A stretch of 64,000 bases of DNA. It comes from Cyanobium sp. Tous-M-B4. GTDB taxonomy: Bacteria > Cyanobacteriota > Cyanobacteriia > PCC-6307 > Cyanobiaceae. The position numbers and the translations under genes were made by a program. Below are positions 48,134 through 56,194 of the stretch, in pieces. The stretch covers positions 310,001 to 374,000 of the forward strand of contig NZ_JAGQBA010000002.1 of NCBI RefSeq assembly GCF_024345395.1. The letters are read 5' to 3'. Within the stretch, counting starts at the first letter, position 1. Each line of letters starts with the position of its first letter. The notes under the pieces are model-generated. The model worked only from the letters and a program-made list of their open reading frames with translations. It had not been told where the DNA came from and ran no database searches.

Positions 48134-49577
48134 CCCCGCTGCGGCCCTCACCGCCGACCAGCAGGTCGCAGTAGAGGCTTTTGCCGATTGGCTGGCGGCG
48201 CCCGCAGAGGGCACGCCCTTTGTGCTTAGTGGCTACGCCGGCACCGGCAAAACCTTCCTCTCGATGCGCTTTCTGGTCCAGGTGGAGGCCACTGGCCTCT
48301 GCTGGACCGTGGTGGCCCCCACCCATAAGGCCGTGGGTGTGCTGCGCTCCTACCTGGCTGGGGCTGGCCTTTCGCCCACCTGGTTTCCTTCCACCATTCA
48401 CCGCTTGCTGCGGCTGAAACTCAAGCGCCAGCGCGATATCGAGCGCTGCGAGGAAACCGAGCAAACCGCCGTCGCCCTCGAGCACCTGGGCCTGGTGCTG
48501 ATCGATGAGGCCTCGATGGTGGACTCCACCCTGCTGGAGATCAGCTTGCGCTGCGCCCACCCTTTTCGCACCCGGCTGGTGTTTGTGGGCGATCCAGCCC
48601 AGTTGCCGCCGGTTGGTGAACCCGTGAGCCCGGTGTTCAGCCTGGGCCGGGCCAGCCGGGCCGAGCTGCGCCAGGTGGTGCGCCACCAGGGGCCGGTGCT
48701 GCGCCTGGCTTCGGGGTTGCGCGAGGGCGACCTGCCCTGCCGCCGCCCGCCGCCGCTGCCGCCGATCCGCAACGCCAGCGGTCAGGTGGCCCTGCTGGAG
48801 CGCGGCGCCTGGCTGCAAGCCGCCCAGGCCGCCCTGCGCCGCAGCGCCGAAACTGACAACCCCGATCTAGCCCGCATCCTCTGCTACACCAACCGCTCCC
48901 TCGAGCAGCTGGTGCCGATCGCCCGCCGCGCCCTGCACGGCGAGATGGCCGACCAGCTGCCGGTGCTGCCAGGGGAGGTGCTGATCACCCGCGCTGCCGT
49001 GATGGCCCCTGCCTGCCGCGAGGGCGAAGATGCCGCCGAGGAGCCCGACATGCTGCTGGGCTCCAACCGGGAGCTGGTGGTGCGCGATGTCATCCCCGAG
49101 CGCTGCGATCTGGCCGACTTCGGCGTTACTGATCCGCCGGTGATCGATACCCTCACCGCCCGGGTGGAGGCCGGCGATAGCCAGCTGAGCCTGCGGCTAC
49201 TGCCGCCCCTGGGCTCGGCGGCCCGGATCGCCCTCGAGGCTGTGTTGGCCCGCCTACGCCAGCAGGCCAAGGACGCCGGCAAGCAGGACGGCAAGGGCCT
49301 GTGGCGCCGTTTTTTCCTGGTGCGAGATGCCTTTGCCTCTCTAGGTCCGGCCGCCGTTCTCACCGTCCATCGCAGCCAGGGCAGCACTTTTGCCGAGGTG
49401 TTTGTCGATGGCGATGTGTTCTGGCCCAGCGACACCGTGCTGCGCCGCCAGCTGGTGTATGTGGCAGTGAGCCGGGCCAGCCAGGCGGTCACGCTCCAGG
49501 CCGGCGCTCCGGGTGCCGGGCCCAGCGCCCTAGCCGACCAGCAGCTCTGGAGCGACTGGTTGCTTGATCAGAGGTAG
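48126..49577 (+). CDS. RecD-like AAA/superfamily 1B helicase
   Basis: A 483-residue ATP-dependent DNA helicase of the RecD/Dda type. Motif I is SGYAGTGKTFLSM, the Walker B motif LVLIDEASMVDS, motif III FVGDPAQLPPVGE and the C-terminal motifs AVLTVHRSQGSTFAEV and YVAVSRASQAV. The N-terminus (LTADQQVAVEAFADWL) is the Q-like motif. It has no RecBC-binding domain, so a stand-alone helicase for repair or conjugation-like processing is likely. TTG is the probable start, overlapping the DUF212 gene by eight bases. Confidence 0.85.
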   Translation: MVDPAAALTADQQVAVEAFADWLAAPAEGTPFVLSGYAGTGKTFLSMRFLVQVEATGLCWTVVAPTHKAVGVLRSYLAGAGLSPTWFPSTIHRLLRLKLKRQRDIERCEETEQTAVALEHLGLVLIDEASMVDSTLLEISLRCAHPFRTRLVFVGDPAQLPPVGEPVSPVFSLGRASRAELRQVVRHQGPVLRLASGLREGDLPCRRPPPLPPIRNASGQVALLERGAWLQAAQAALRRSAETDNPDLARILCYTNRSLEQLVPIARRALHGEMADQLPVLPGEVLITRAAVMAPACREGEDAAEEPDMLLGSNRELVVRDVIPERCDLADFGVTDPPVIDTLTARVEAGDSQLSLRLLPPLGSAARIALEAVLARLRQQAKDAGKQDGKGLWRRFFLVRDAFASLGPAAVLTVHRSQGSTFAEVFVDGDVFWPSDTVLRRQLVYVAVSRASQAVTLQAGAPGAGPSALADQQLWSDWLLDQR

Positions 49578-50407
49578 GCGACGCTGCCATCGCCGCCGAT
49601 CACAAGCGTGCCTGTTTGAAACTTGACCTCTTCGAAAGAACTGGAACTGCCGATACTTTCAAAGCTGATAGCCGTCATGGACACTCCACGCTGATCGGTG
49701 ATGCTCTGGCCATTGGTGTAGTTGTATTCGTCAGTATTGTCTGAAATCACATAAGTACCCTCCTTGAGGAACAGGCTGTCGCGGTCGCCTCCGCCATCTA
49801 CGGTTTGGGGGCCAAAACCAATTAATCGATCAAAGCCAGGGCCCATGTCCAGATATCCCTTGCCATCAAGTCCCCCGCGGCGAACATTGACAAGGTCCGA
49901 ACCCTTGCCCATATAGATATAATTGTCGTTGCGCAGGCCGGCTAGAACGCCGACTCCTCTTAGGGTGTCGTTGCCGCTGCCCATGTCGAGGTAGCCGCTG
50001 TTGGTGATGCCTTCCTGTCTGCGGCTTTTGCCGAGCATCAAGTCTTCGCCGCCTTCGCTGTAGATATTGCCTTGATTTTCCAGGCCTCTTGAGTTTGCAG
50101 AGATACCAGTGATCGTGTCATCCTCCAGGCCGGTGTTGATCGTGTCTTCGTTGTATAGCCCTGATTCCTGATCTGATTCACCGCGTACCAGATCATTGCC
50201 GGCCTGGGTTTTCAAGCTGCCGCTGATCCTTACCCCGCTGATTTCTTCGCTGCTGCCATTGATGATGTCGTCGCCGTCTAGGGTTTTTGCATTGAAGCGG
50301 CCGGAGAGACGAATCCCTTCTTCGCTATCCCGCACCCGATCCCGGCGTGGAGTCCAACGTCCATCTGTGCCGTTAGCCCAGCCTTTGTTGGTGAGTTTCG
50401 TGGTCAT
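49568..50407 (-). CDS. Short RTX-like repeat protein, probably secreted
   Basis: A 279-residue acidic protein rich in Gly, Asp and Asn with irregular repeats: GDDIINGSS, GNDLVRGES, DDTITGISA, GNDTLRGVG, GSDLVNVRR and GFDRLIGFG. These resemble the RTX calcium-binding nonapeptide (GGxGxDxux) but are spaced about 20 to 45 residues apart instead of nine. A C-terminal beta/Ser-rich stretch (IGSSSSFEEVKFQTGTLVI) ends the protein. There is no N-terminal signal peptide, as for type I secretion cargoes. No transporter is adjacent. Its stop overlaps the convergent helicase gene. Confidence 0.6.
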   Translation of the reverse strand: MTTKLTNKGWANGTDGRWTPRRDRVRDSEEGIRLSGRFNAKTLDGDDIINGSSEEISGVRISGSLKTQAGNDLVRGESDQESGLYNEDTINTGLEDDTITGISANSRGLENQGNIYSEGGEDLMLGKSRRQEGITNSGYLDMGSGNDTLRGVGVLAGLRNDNYIYMGKGSDLVNVRRGGLDGKGYLDMGPGFDRLIGFGPQTVDGGGDRDSLFLKEGTYVISDNTDEYNYTNGQSITDQRGVSMTAISFESIGSSSSFEEVKFQTGTLVIGGDGSVAYL

Positions 50408-50513
50408 GATGTCTATGTTTTGTTGGCTTTTTCATCTTGACCACGTTGAATGGCTTTGGGCCTGAGTAATGCACATCTGGCCCACTTTGCTCCAGATCTG
50501 CGATCTGCTCAGC

Positions 50514-50711
50514 TCAGGCCAGCCGCAGGCCCTCGATGCCCTGCCAGCCCAGATAGATCGCCAGGGCCACGCTCACCAGGCCCACCAGCAGGTCGCCCTT
50601 GGCGAACAGCCACTGCTTGCCCCGCTCCAGCCCCACTAGTTTTTTGGATTTGGGGGACCGCGATCTTTTAACCGAGTCGGCCTTCGTGATCAGGTCGGAC
50701 TCGATGATCAC
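50514..50711 (-). CDS. Possible small single-helix protein
   Basis: A 65-codon frame: charged N-terminus MIIESDLITKADSVKRSRSPK, then a hydrophobic stretch (GDLLVGLVSVALAIYLGWQGI). The size and pattern would suit a small membrane anchor. It precedes the RTX-like gene on the same strand. The surrounding DNA is otherwise thinly coding and no family is recognised. Confidence 0.4.
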   Translation of the reverse strand: MIIESDLITKADSVKRSRSPKSKKLVGLERGKQWLFAKGDLLVGLVSVALAIYLGWQGIEGLRLA

Positions 50712-50973
50712 CAGTGCGTCTTTCTAGCCCAGCACAACTGGGGAATCCATCACCAGCGCTTCAGCGGCGACGACGAGCCCCCGCAGTGACGAGCCTCCTC
50801 GCGCAGGCTCTTAGTCAAGTCGTGAAGCAACCGAAGAATGAATAGGGAAAGCGAGATGGGATGGCTTACCAAGTGATCTGGCTTAATTTTTGCAAGGGAA
50901 CTTCTAGTCAGCATGGCGCGAAATCCAAGTGCTGATCCCGTGGGTATTCCCAGGGTCAGCACGTTTTCTGCCC
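50712..50973. other. Thinly coding gap at the left edge of the arsenic island
   Basis: A 262-base gap. A minus-strand frame (50750-50989) runs through it but has no recognisable domain, and its first part overlaps the Cys-rich lipoprotein gene. A moderately AT-rich spot lies near 50860-50900. No mobile element end or tRNA was recognised. Confidence 0.4.
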
Positions 50974-51156
50974 ATGGCATCCCTCTCATCCCGCCTGCGG
51001 GCGGGTCTCGGTGTGGCCGCTCTTACGGCTGCTGCTCTTACCCTTCCGGGCTGTGCGGGCATCTGCGGCCCGCGCGGCGGTTGTGGGAGTAAGCAGGAGC
51101 AAAAGGCAGGAGGTTGCGGTGCTGCCAAATCGGGTGGCTGCGGCGCGGAGCGCTGA
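50974..51156 (+). CDS. Tiny Cys/Gly-rich lipoprotein
   Basis: A 60-residue protein: signal peptide MASLSSRLRAGLGVAALTAA, lipobox TLPGCAGIC, then a mature part of about 20-25 residues that is nearly all Cys, Gly, Lys and Ala (CGPRGGCGS, GGCGAAKSGGCG). After the lipid-modified Cys there are four more cysteines in CGGCG-like spacing, suited to binding a soft metal or metalloid such as As(III). The stop codon overlaps the next gene's ATG by one base (TGATG), so they are translated together. The role is inferred from composition and the arsenic genes nearby. Confidence 0.6.
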   Translation: MASLSSRLRAGLGVAALTAAALTLPGCAGICGPRGGCGSKQEQKAGGCGAAKSGGCGAER

Positions 51157-51839
51157 TGCACCTGCGCCAGCGCTATCAGGCCGGTTGCCGCAGCCTGCGC
51201 CACTGGCTCATGGTCAATGAGCGGCATGGTTCCTTGGTGCGTGCTTGCACTGGTGAGGGGGTCGTGCTGGCCGATCGCCATTACCCCGAGAACGACTGGC
51301 GTGATCCGCTCAGCGGCAGCCAGGCTTATTACCACTGCCATCGGCCAGGTGAGGAGCATGGTCACCTGCACCTCTTTATGCCCGCCGAACCTGGAGCAGA
51401 TCTCACCCATCTTCTGGCCATCGGTCTCGATCCCCGGGGTCTGCCCCTGAGCCTCTTCACGGTGAATCGCTGGGTCGCCAACGACGCTTGGCTCCCCGCA
51501 CAGCTGAGCTGCCATCTGTTGGAGCGTTTTAGCCTTGCTGCGAGTGAGGCAGATCGGCACACCAGTGGATGGCTGGAGCAGTTACTCCGCTTCTATGCTC
51601 CAACAATTCAGTCTCTGCTGTTGGAGCGAGACCGAACCCTCGAGGATCGGGAAGGCTCACTGGAGCAGGCGCTTGAGGATCGGGATTTTGAGATCCCCAG
51701 CCAGCTGACCATCGACTGGGGTGCCGATCTCGATTCCGTTCAACAGCAGTGGAAATCACATGTGGAGCAGCTTCGATCCGGCGCTGTTGCACCATCCGGC
51801 CGGGATGGTGCTGTTCGTGCTGGCCTATGCCGTGGCTGA
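51156..51839 (+). CDS. DUF6969-like protein, function unknown
   Basis: A 227-residue soluble protein. The most conserved-looking part is AYYHCHRPGEEHGHLHLFMP then LLAIGLDPRGLPLSLFTVNRW, a His-rich motif that may bind metal. This matches my memory of the DUF6969 family, but I hold that name loosely. The last 40 codons overlap the next gene in another frame and look non-conserved, so the native C-terminus may be read-through. It is coupled to the Cys-rich lipoprotein gene upstream. Confidence 0.55.
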   Translation: MHLRQRYQAGCRSLRHWLMVNERHGSLVRACTGEGVVLADRHYPENDWRDPLSGSQAYYHCHRPGEEHGHLHLFMPAEPGADLTHLLAIGLDPRGLPLSLFTVNRWVANDAWLPAQLSCHLLERFSLAASEADRHTSGWLEQLLRFYAPTIQSLLLERDRTLEDREGSLEQALEDRDFEIPSQLTIDWGADLDSVQQQWKSHVEQLRSGAVAPSGRDGAVRAGLCRG

Positions 51840-52338
51840 AATGCTGCTGCTTCCAGCGCTGCCTGCCACGGTCCTGGCCGGCAGCGTCTATGGCCTGACG
51901 TTGGGGTCGTTCTTGGTAGTGCTGGGGGCATCCCTGGGAGCTATGGGGGTGTTCACGCTGGCGCGGTGTTGGCTGCGCCCCCAGGCCAGCCGTTGGTTGG
52001 AGCGCTCCCGGCACCTGAAGTCCCTGCAGAGGGTGGTGAACCAGGAAGGCCTGCGGGTGCTGTTGCTGGCCCGTCTCTCGCCTGTGCTCCCTTTCAACCT
52101 CCTGAACGTGGCCTACGGCCTTAGCGACATCCCTCCGCTCACCTTCGGCCTCGGTCTGATCGGTATCGTCCCTGGCACGGTGCTGTATGTGGGGCTTGGG
52201 TCCGCTGTTGCCGATCCCCAAGCCGGTGCCGGGAGCCTGCACTTGATCGGACTGCTGGCCACGCTGGCCTGCGCGCTGCTCCTGGCGCGACGGTTGTTGC
52301 CCGGCTCCGCTCCAGCGCAGTCCGAGGACGATCCCTGA
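51760..52338 (+). CDS. TVP38/TMEM64 (DedA-like) membrane protein
   Basis: A protein of about 190 residues with several helices. It has LPALPATVLAGSVYGLTLGSFL, GASLGAMGVFTLARCWLRP and the family mark LVLLARLSPVLPFNLLNVAYGLSDIPP, ending with GIVPGTVLYVGLGS. Start is uncertain: ATGs at 51721, 51760 and 51805 all overlap the upstream gene; MWSSFDPALL is a compromise. TVP38 proteins may move lipids or small ions. A second TVP38 domain occurs fused to the flavoprotein at 53853-56057, so two copies flank arsM. Confidence 0.82.
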   Translation: MWSSFDPALLHHPAGMVLFVLAYAVAEMLLLPALPATVLAGSVYGLTLGSFLVVLGASLGAMGVFTLARCWLRPQASRWLERSRHLKSLQRVVNQEGLRVLLLARLSPVLPFNLLNVAYGLSDIPPLTFGLGLIGIVPGTVLYVGLGSAVADPQAGAGSLHLIGLLATLACALLLARRLLPGSAPAQSEDDP

Positions 52339-52450
52339 GCCTTCCTTCCTTTCCCATGACTGTGCAGCCACAGGCAGGTCCACTGCATTTCATGGAGCTA
52401 CAGGACTCGGGGCGATAGCGCTCTCTGCCAATCCCCATGGGTGTGCCGGC

Positions 52451-52700
52451 ATGGTCTTGATGGGAGCCGTTGCCGGCTGCAGCGCAGCTAGCGAATAAAA
52501 CCTCAGCCTCAGCGGATCCAGCACGGTAGCCCCCCTGGCCGCCGAGATCGCCGACGCGCGCAGCGGCACCGCCCAGATCGGTCTGGGGTCCAGGGCGCTC
52601 AAGCCGGAGGAAGCGGATCTGCAGGCCACCACGACCGCCATCGACGGGATTGCCCTGCTCGGAGATCACCGCTGCCTACCTCGATGGTGTCCGGGGCTGA
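52451..52700 (+). pseudogene. Decayed phosphate-binding-protein (PstS-like) gene
   Basis: Read in one frame this stretch gives a lipoprotein signal end (MGAVAGCSAASE), a stop, then LSLSGSSTVAPLAAEIADAR, SGTAQIGLGSRALKPEEADL and ATTTAIDGIALL, all in the order of PstS-family phosphate-binding proteins. Damage is plain: a nonsense codon in the signal region, a missing middle where LAAEIA joins directly to DARSGT (the residues for about 25 amino acids between are lost) and loss of most of the C-terminal half. A different frame at the end gives ITAAYLDGVRG, perhaps the old C-terminus. No function is expected. Confidence 0.65.
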
Positions 52701-52712
52701 CGCGGCAGCGAT

Positions 52713-53813
52713 TCAGCAGCAGGAGCCACTCGTTGCAGCTGTGCCTGCCGCGGAGGAGGCAGCGGCTGCGGCAAAGGTTGTGGCCTCCGGTCCTCCAAAC
52801 GGCAGGGCTGTTCCGCAGCCCTCGAACAGGCCGTAGTGGCGGCTGAAATCGCCGATGAAGCTGAAGTGGGGGGCCAGGCGGCTATCCGCAAGCATCCGGA
52901 AGGTGTTGCCACAGACGGGAAACACCTTGCCGGCCTCGATCCAGTGGTGCTTGTCGAAAGGCAGGGCGTGGGGGTGCTCGGCGATCGTGCCGCGGTAGAT
53001 CACCGCCTGGCCGTGGTCTTCGCAGTCATCCTCCAGCTCGGGGAGGTGGAACAGCCGGTAGGTGGCGGAGAAGAAGCGGATGGCGCCGGTGCGGGCGGCC
53101 AGCTCGGCATCGGTGATCTCCAGGGGCCGGTCGCTCACCAGGCGGGGATCGGCGAAACCGGACTGGCGGGCCAGGCGCAGAAAGTCGTTCCAGTAGAGGG
53201 CGCCGCTGAGGCATTCGCCGTAGAGCACCTCATCGTGGCGCAGCGCCTCGGGCACGCGCCGGTCGGCGTACACGTCTGCGAAGAAGAACTCACCGCCGCT
53301 CTTGAGCAGGCGCCGCACCCCGTTCAGCACGGCCAGCTTGTCGGCCGAGAGGTTCACCACACAGTTGGAGATCACCAGATCGAAGCTGCCGGGCTCCAGG
53401 GGCAGCTGATCGAGCTGCTCGATGCGGCCCTCCAGGAACTCCACATTGGCGAAGCCGAACTGGTCGGCGTGGTGCTGTTGGTGCCGCCGGGCCACCGCCA
53501 GCTGCTCGGGCGTCATGTCCACCCCCACCACCGCGCCGCTGGCGCCCACCAGCTGGGCCAGCAGGTACACATCGCGGCCACTGCCGCAGCCCAGATCCAG
53601 CACCCGCATGCCCTCCAGCAGCGGCGGCACCACCAGGCCGCAGCCGTAGTAGCGCGACAGCACCTCGGGATGGATGCGGGCCAGCAGCGGACGCAGGGCT
53701 TCTGGCACGTTGCTGGCGTCGCAGCAGGCGTCGGTGCGCAGGTCGGCGCTGCTGCTGAGCGTGGCGCCGTAGTACTCCTGGACACTGCGGCTGACGTCGG
53801 TGGGGCTGGCCAT
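52713..53813 (-). CDS. arsM: Arsenite S-adenosylmethionine methyltransferase (ArsM)
   Basis: ArsM methylates As(III) stepwise with SAM to mono-, di- and trimethyl forms. The 366-residue protein has the As-binding CC at residues 30-31, a further Cys in YYGCGL near 58, the SAM motif MRVLDLGCGSGRDVYLLAQL, the conserved Cys in LVISNCVVNLS and Cys in the VFPVCGNTF segment. The C-terminus is extended by an Ala/Ser/Thr-rich linker ending SGSCC, an extra Cys pair that may help bind As. It follows the flavoprotein gene by 40 bases on the same strand, likely one operon. Confidence 0.92.
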   Translation of the reverse strand: MASPTDVSRSVQEYYGATLSSSADLRTDACCDASNVPEALRPLLARIHPEVLSRYYGCGLVVPPLLEGMRVLDLGCGSGRDVYLLAQLVGASGAVVGVDMTPEQLAVARRHQQHHADQFGFANVEFLEGRIEQLDQLPLEPGSFDLVISNCVVNLSADKLAVLNGVRRLLKSGGEFFFADVYADRRVPEALRHDEVLYGECLSGALYWNDFLRLARQSGFADPRLVSDRPLEITDAELAARTGAIRFFSATYRLFHLPELEDDCEDHGQAVIYRGTIAEHPHALPFDKHHWIEAGKVFPVCGNTFRMLADSRLAPHFSFIGDFSRHYGLFEGCGTALPFGGPEATTFAAAAASSAAGTAATSGSCC

Positions 53814-53852
53814 GGAAGGTTGCAGGGGGTTGGACAGGAGGCTTCGGGGGGC

Positions 53853-56057
53853 TCAGCCGCGTCGCCGCCAGGCGTGATAGCGGCGCAGCCAGGGCATCAG
53901 GTGTTGGGGCACCCGCTGCTTCTTCCAGCTGGCGGCGGCGAACTTGTTGGCCTCCGCCATGGTGGGGTAGGCGTGAATGGTGGCAAAGATCCGGCCCAGC
54001 CCCAGGCCCCACTTCATCGCCAGCACAAACTCGGCCAGCAGTTCGCCTGCGTGCTCGCCCACGATCGTGGCGCCGAGGATGCGGTCGCTGCCGGGCTGGG
54101 TAAGCACCTTCACGAAGCCCTGCTCGGCGCTCTCCACGATCGCGCGGTCGAGTTCGTGCAGGGGGAAACGGGTCACGTCCACGGTGATGCCCTGCTGTTC
54201 GGCTTCGGCTTCGGTGAGTCCCACCGTGGCCACCTCCGGTTCGGTGAAGGTGGTGCGCGGAATCACCCGGTAGTCGGCCTTGAAGGCGCGCAGGTTGCCA
54301 AACAGGGCGTTCACCGCCGCATACCAGGCTTGGTGGGCGGCGGTGTGGGTGAACTGGAACGGTCCGGCCACATCGCCGGCGGCGTAGATGTTGGGGTAGT
54401 TGGTCTGCAGGAAGTCGTTGGTGGTGACCGTGGCGCCGGTAGGAATGCCCAGCTCCTCCAGGCCGTAGCCCGTGAGCCGGGCGCGGCGGCCTAGGGCGCA
54501 GAGCACGGCATCGCAGGCGATCGCCCGCTCCTCGTCCCCCTGCCGCACCCGCACTGTTACCGCACCCTGTGGGCCGGGCTGGCGCTCGAAGCCGAGCACC
54601 TGGGCGCCCATCAGTAGGGTCACGCCGTCGGTTTCCAGGGCCCGCTGCACCTCGACGGCCACGTCCGCGTCTTCCTTGCTGAGCAGGCGCTCGCTGCGCT
54701 GGATCTGGGTGATAGGCAGGCCCAGCTGGGCCAGGGCCTGGGCCAGTTCGCAGGCGATTGGCCCACCCCCCAGCACCGCCATCCGCGGCTGCTCCAGCGC
54801 GCAGTTGCCCAGCCAGCTCCACACCGTTTCGCTGGTGAGCAGCGGCACAGCCTCGCTCCCCGGCCAGTGAGGCAGCACCGGCTCGGCGCCGGTGGCCAGC
54901 ACGATCGCGCGCGCAGTGAGCATCTGATCTTCCCCATCGGCCCCCTGGATCGCCACGGTCCAGGGATCGAGCAGGCGGGCCTGGCCGCGCAGCACCTCCA
55001 CCCCCAGGCCCTCGTAGCGCTCGACGCTGTCGTGGGGCGCAATCGCCTCCACCTTGGCTGCCACCCGGGCGAACACCTGCCGCACGCTCAGGCGCGGCTC
55101 CACCGGCTCTAGGCCGTAGCGGTCGGCGCGCCGCATGCGCGCCGCCAGCCGCGCCGAGCTGATCAGCGCCTTGCTGGGCACGCAGCCGGTGTTGAGGCAG
55201 TCGCCGCCCATCTCGGCGCGCTCCACCAGAGTCACGCGCGCCTTGACCGTGGCGGCGATGTAGGAGGTCACCAGCCCTGCCGCACCGGCGCCGATCACGA
55301 TCAGGTTGCGGTCGAAGTGGCGGGGGCGCTGCCAGGGGCGGTAGAGCCGCCAGATCTGCCAGCGGCGGGTCGCCGCCTTCGCCAGCCAGGGGAACAGGGC
55401 CAGCAGCAGCAGCGAGCCCAGCAGCGGCGGGCTGAGGATGCCGCCCAGGCCCCGCAGCTGGGCCAGCTGGGTGCCGGCGTTCACATACACCAGCGTGCCG
55501 GGCAGCATGCCGATCTGGCTGGTGAGGTAGTAGCTGGCGGCCCGCATCGGCGTCAGCGCCATCAGCAGATTCACCAGAAAGAAAGGAAACACCGGCGCCA
55601 GCCGCAGGCTGAGCAGGTAGAACACCCCATCGCGCGCCACGCCCGCCTCAATCGGCGCCAGCTGGCGGCCGAAGCGGCGCCGCACCAGATCGCGCAGCAG
55701 GGTGCGGGCCACCAGGAAGGCCAGCAGGGCCCCCAGGCTGGAGGCGAACGACACCAGCAGGGTGCCGAGCCCCAGGCCGAAGATCGCCCCGCCGGCGAGG
55801 GTGAGCACTGCGGCCCCCGGCAGCGACAGGGCCGTCACTAGAACGTAGATGAGCATGTAGGTGCCGGCCACCAGCACGGGCGCCTGCGCCCGCCGCTCCA
55901 GCAGGGCGCCATGGGCGCGCTGCAGGCCCTCCAGGGTGAGCTGGCGGTGCAGGCCCAGAGCGAAGAACAGGGTGACCACCATGGCGATGGCGGTGATCAG
56001 CAGCATTTGGCGCCAGCGGGCGTGCCGACCGGTCTGTGGCGCTGCAGAGGAGTTCAT
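53853..56057 (-). CDS. TVP38 domain fused to a mercuric-reductase-like flavoprotein
   Basis: A 734-residue fusion. Residues about 15-230 are a TVP38/TMEM64 membrane domain (FGLGLGTLLVSFASSLGALL, RLAPVFPFFLVNLLMAL). Residues about 250-734 are a class I pyridine nucleotide-disulfide oxidoreductase: FAD motif LIVIGAGAAGLVTSYIA, redox Cys pair GGDCLNTGCVPSK, NAD motif VLGGGPIACELAQAL, IYAAGDVAGPFQFTH, and the dimer domain ending in HAYPTMAEANKF. There is no HMA metal-binding domain and no terminal Cys pair as in MerA. Upstream of arsM, it is probably co-transcribed. Role in As or S redox is inferred. Confidence 0.88.
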   Translation of the reverse strand: MNSSAAPQTGRHARWRQMLLITAIAMVVTLFFALGLHRQLTLEGLQRAHGALLERRAQAPVLVAGTYMLIYVLVTALSLPGAAVLTLAGGAIFGLGLGTLLVSFASSLGALLAFLVARTLLRDLVRRRFGRQLAPIEAGVARDGVFYLLSLRLAPVFPFFLVNLLMALTPMRAASYYLTSQIGMLPGTLVYVNAGTQLAQLRGLGGILSPPLLGSLLLLALFPWLAKAATRRWQIWRLYRPWQRPRHFDRNLIVIGAGAAGLVTSYIAATVKARVTLVERAEMGGDCLNTGCVPSKALISSARLAARMRRADRYGLEPVEPRLSVRQVFARVAAKVEAIAPHDSVERYEGLGVEVLRGQARLLDPWTVAIQGADGEDQMLTARAIVLATGAEPVLPHWPGSEAVPLLTSETVWSWLGNCALEQPRMAVLGGGPIACELAQALAQLGLPITQIQRSERLLSKEDADVAVEVQRALETDGVTLLMGAQVLGFERQPGPQGAVTVRVRQGDEERAIACDAVLCALGRRARLTGYGLEELGIPTGATVTTNDFLQTNYPNIYAAGDVAGPFQFTHTAAHQAWYAAVNALFGNLRAFKADYRVIPRTTFTEPEVATVGLTEAEAEQQGITVDVTRFPLHELDRAIVESAEQGFVKVLTQPGSDRILGATIVGEHAGELLAEFVLAMKWGLGLGRIFATIHAYPTMAEANKFAAASWKKQRVPQHLMPWLRRYHAWRRRG

Positions 56058-56194
56058 GCATCAGGCTAGGTCCCCTCGTTACCGGTGAGGCCTTGCCGTG
56101 GATTGCCCGCGGAGGGGGAGATGAAAACCACCAGGTCCGTTGGCCGGTACTGCCATCACCGGGTTTTGGGAGGGTCGGTTTCCTGCAGCTTCCT

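Noticed and set aside
50750-50989. A minus-strand frame of 79 codons left of the arsenic island.
   Set aside because: It overlaps the start of the Cys-rich lipoprotein, shows no domain and its codon use is not convincing.
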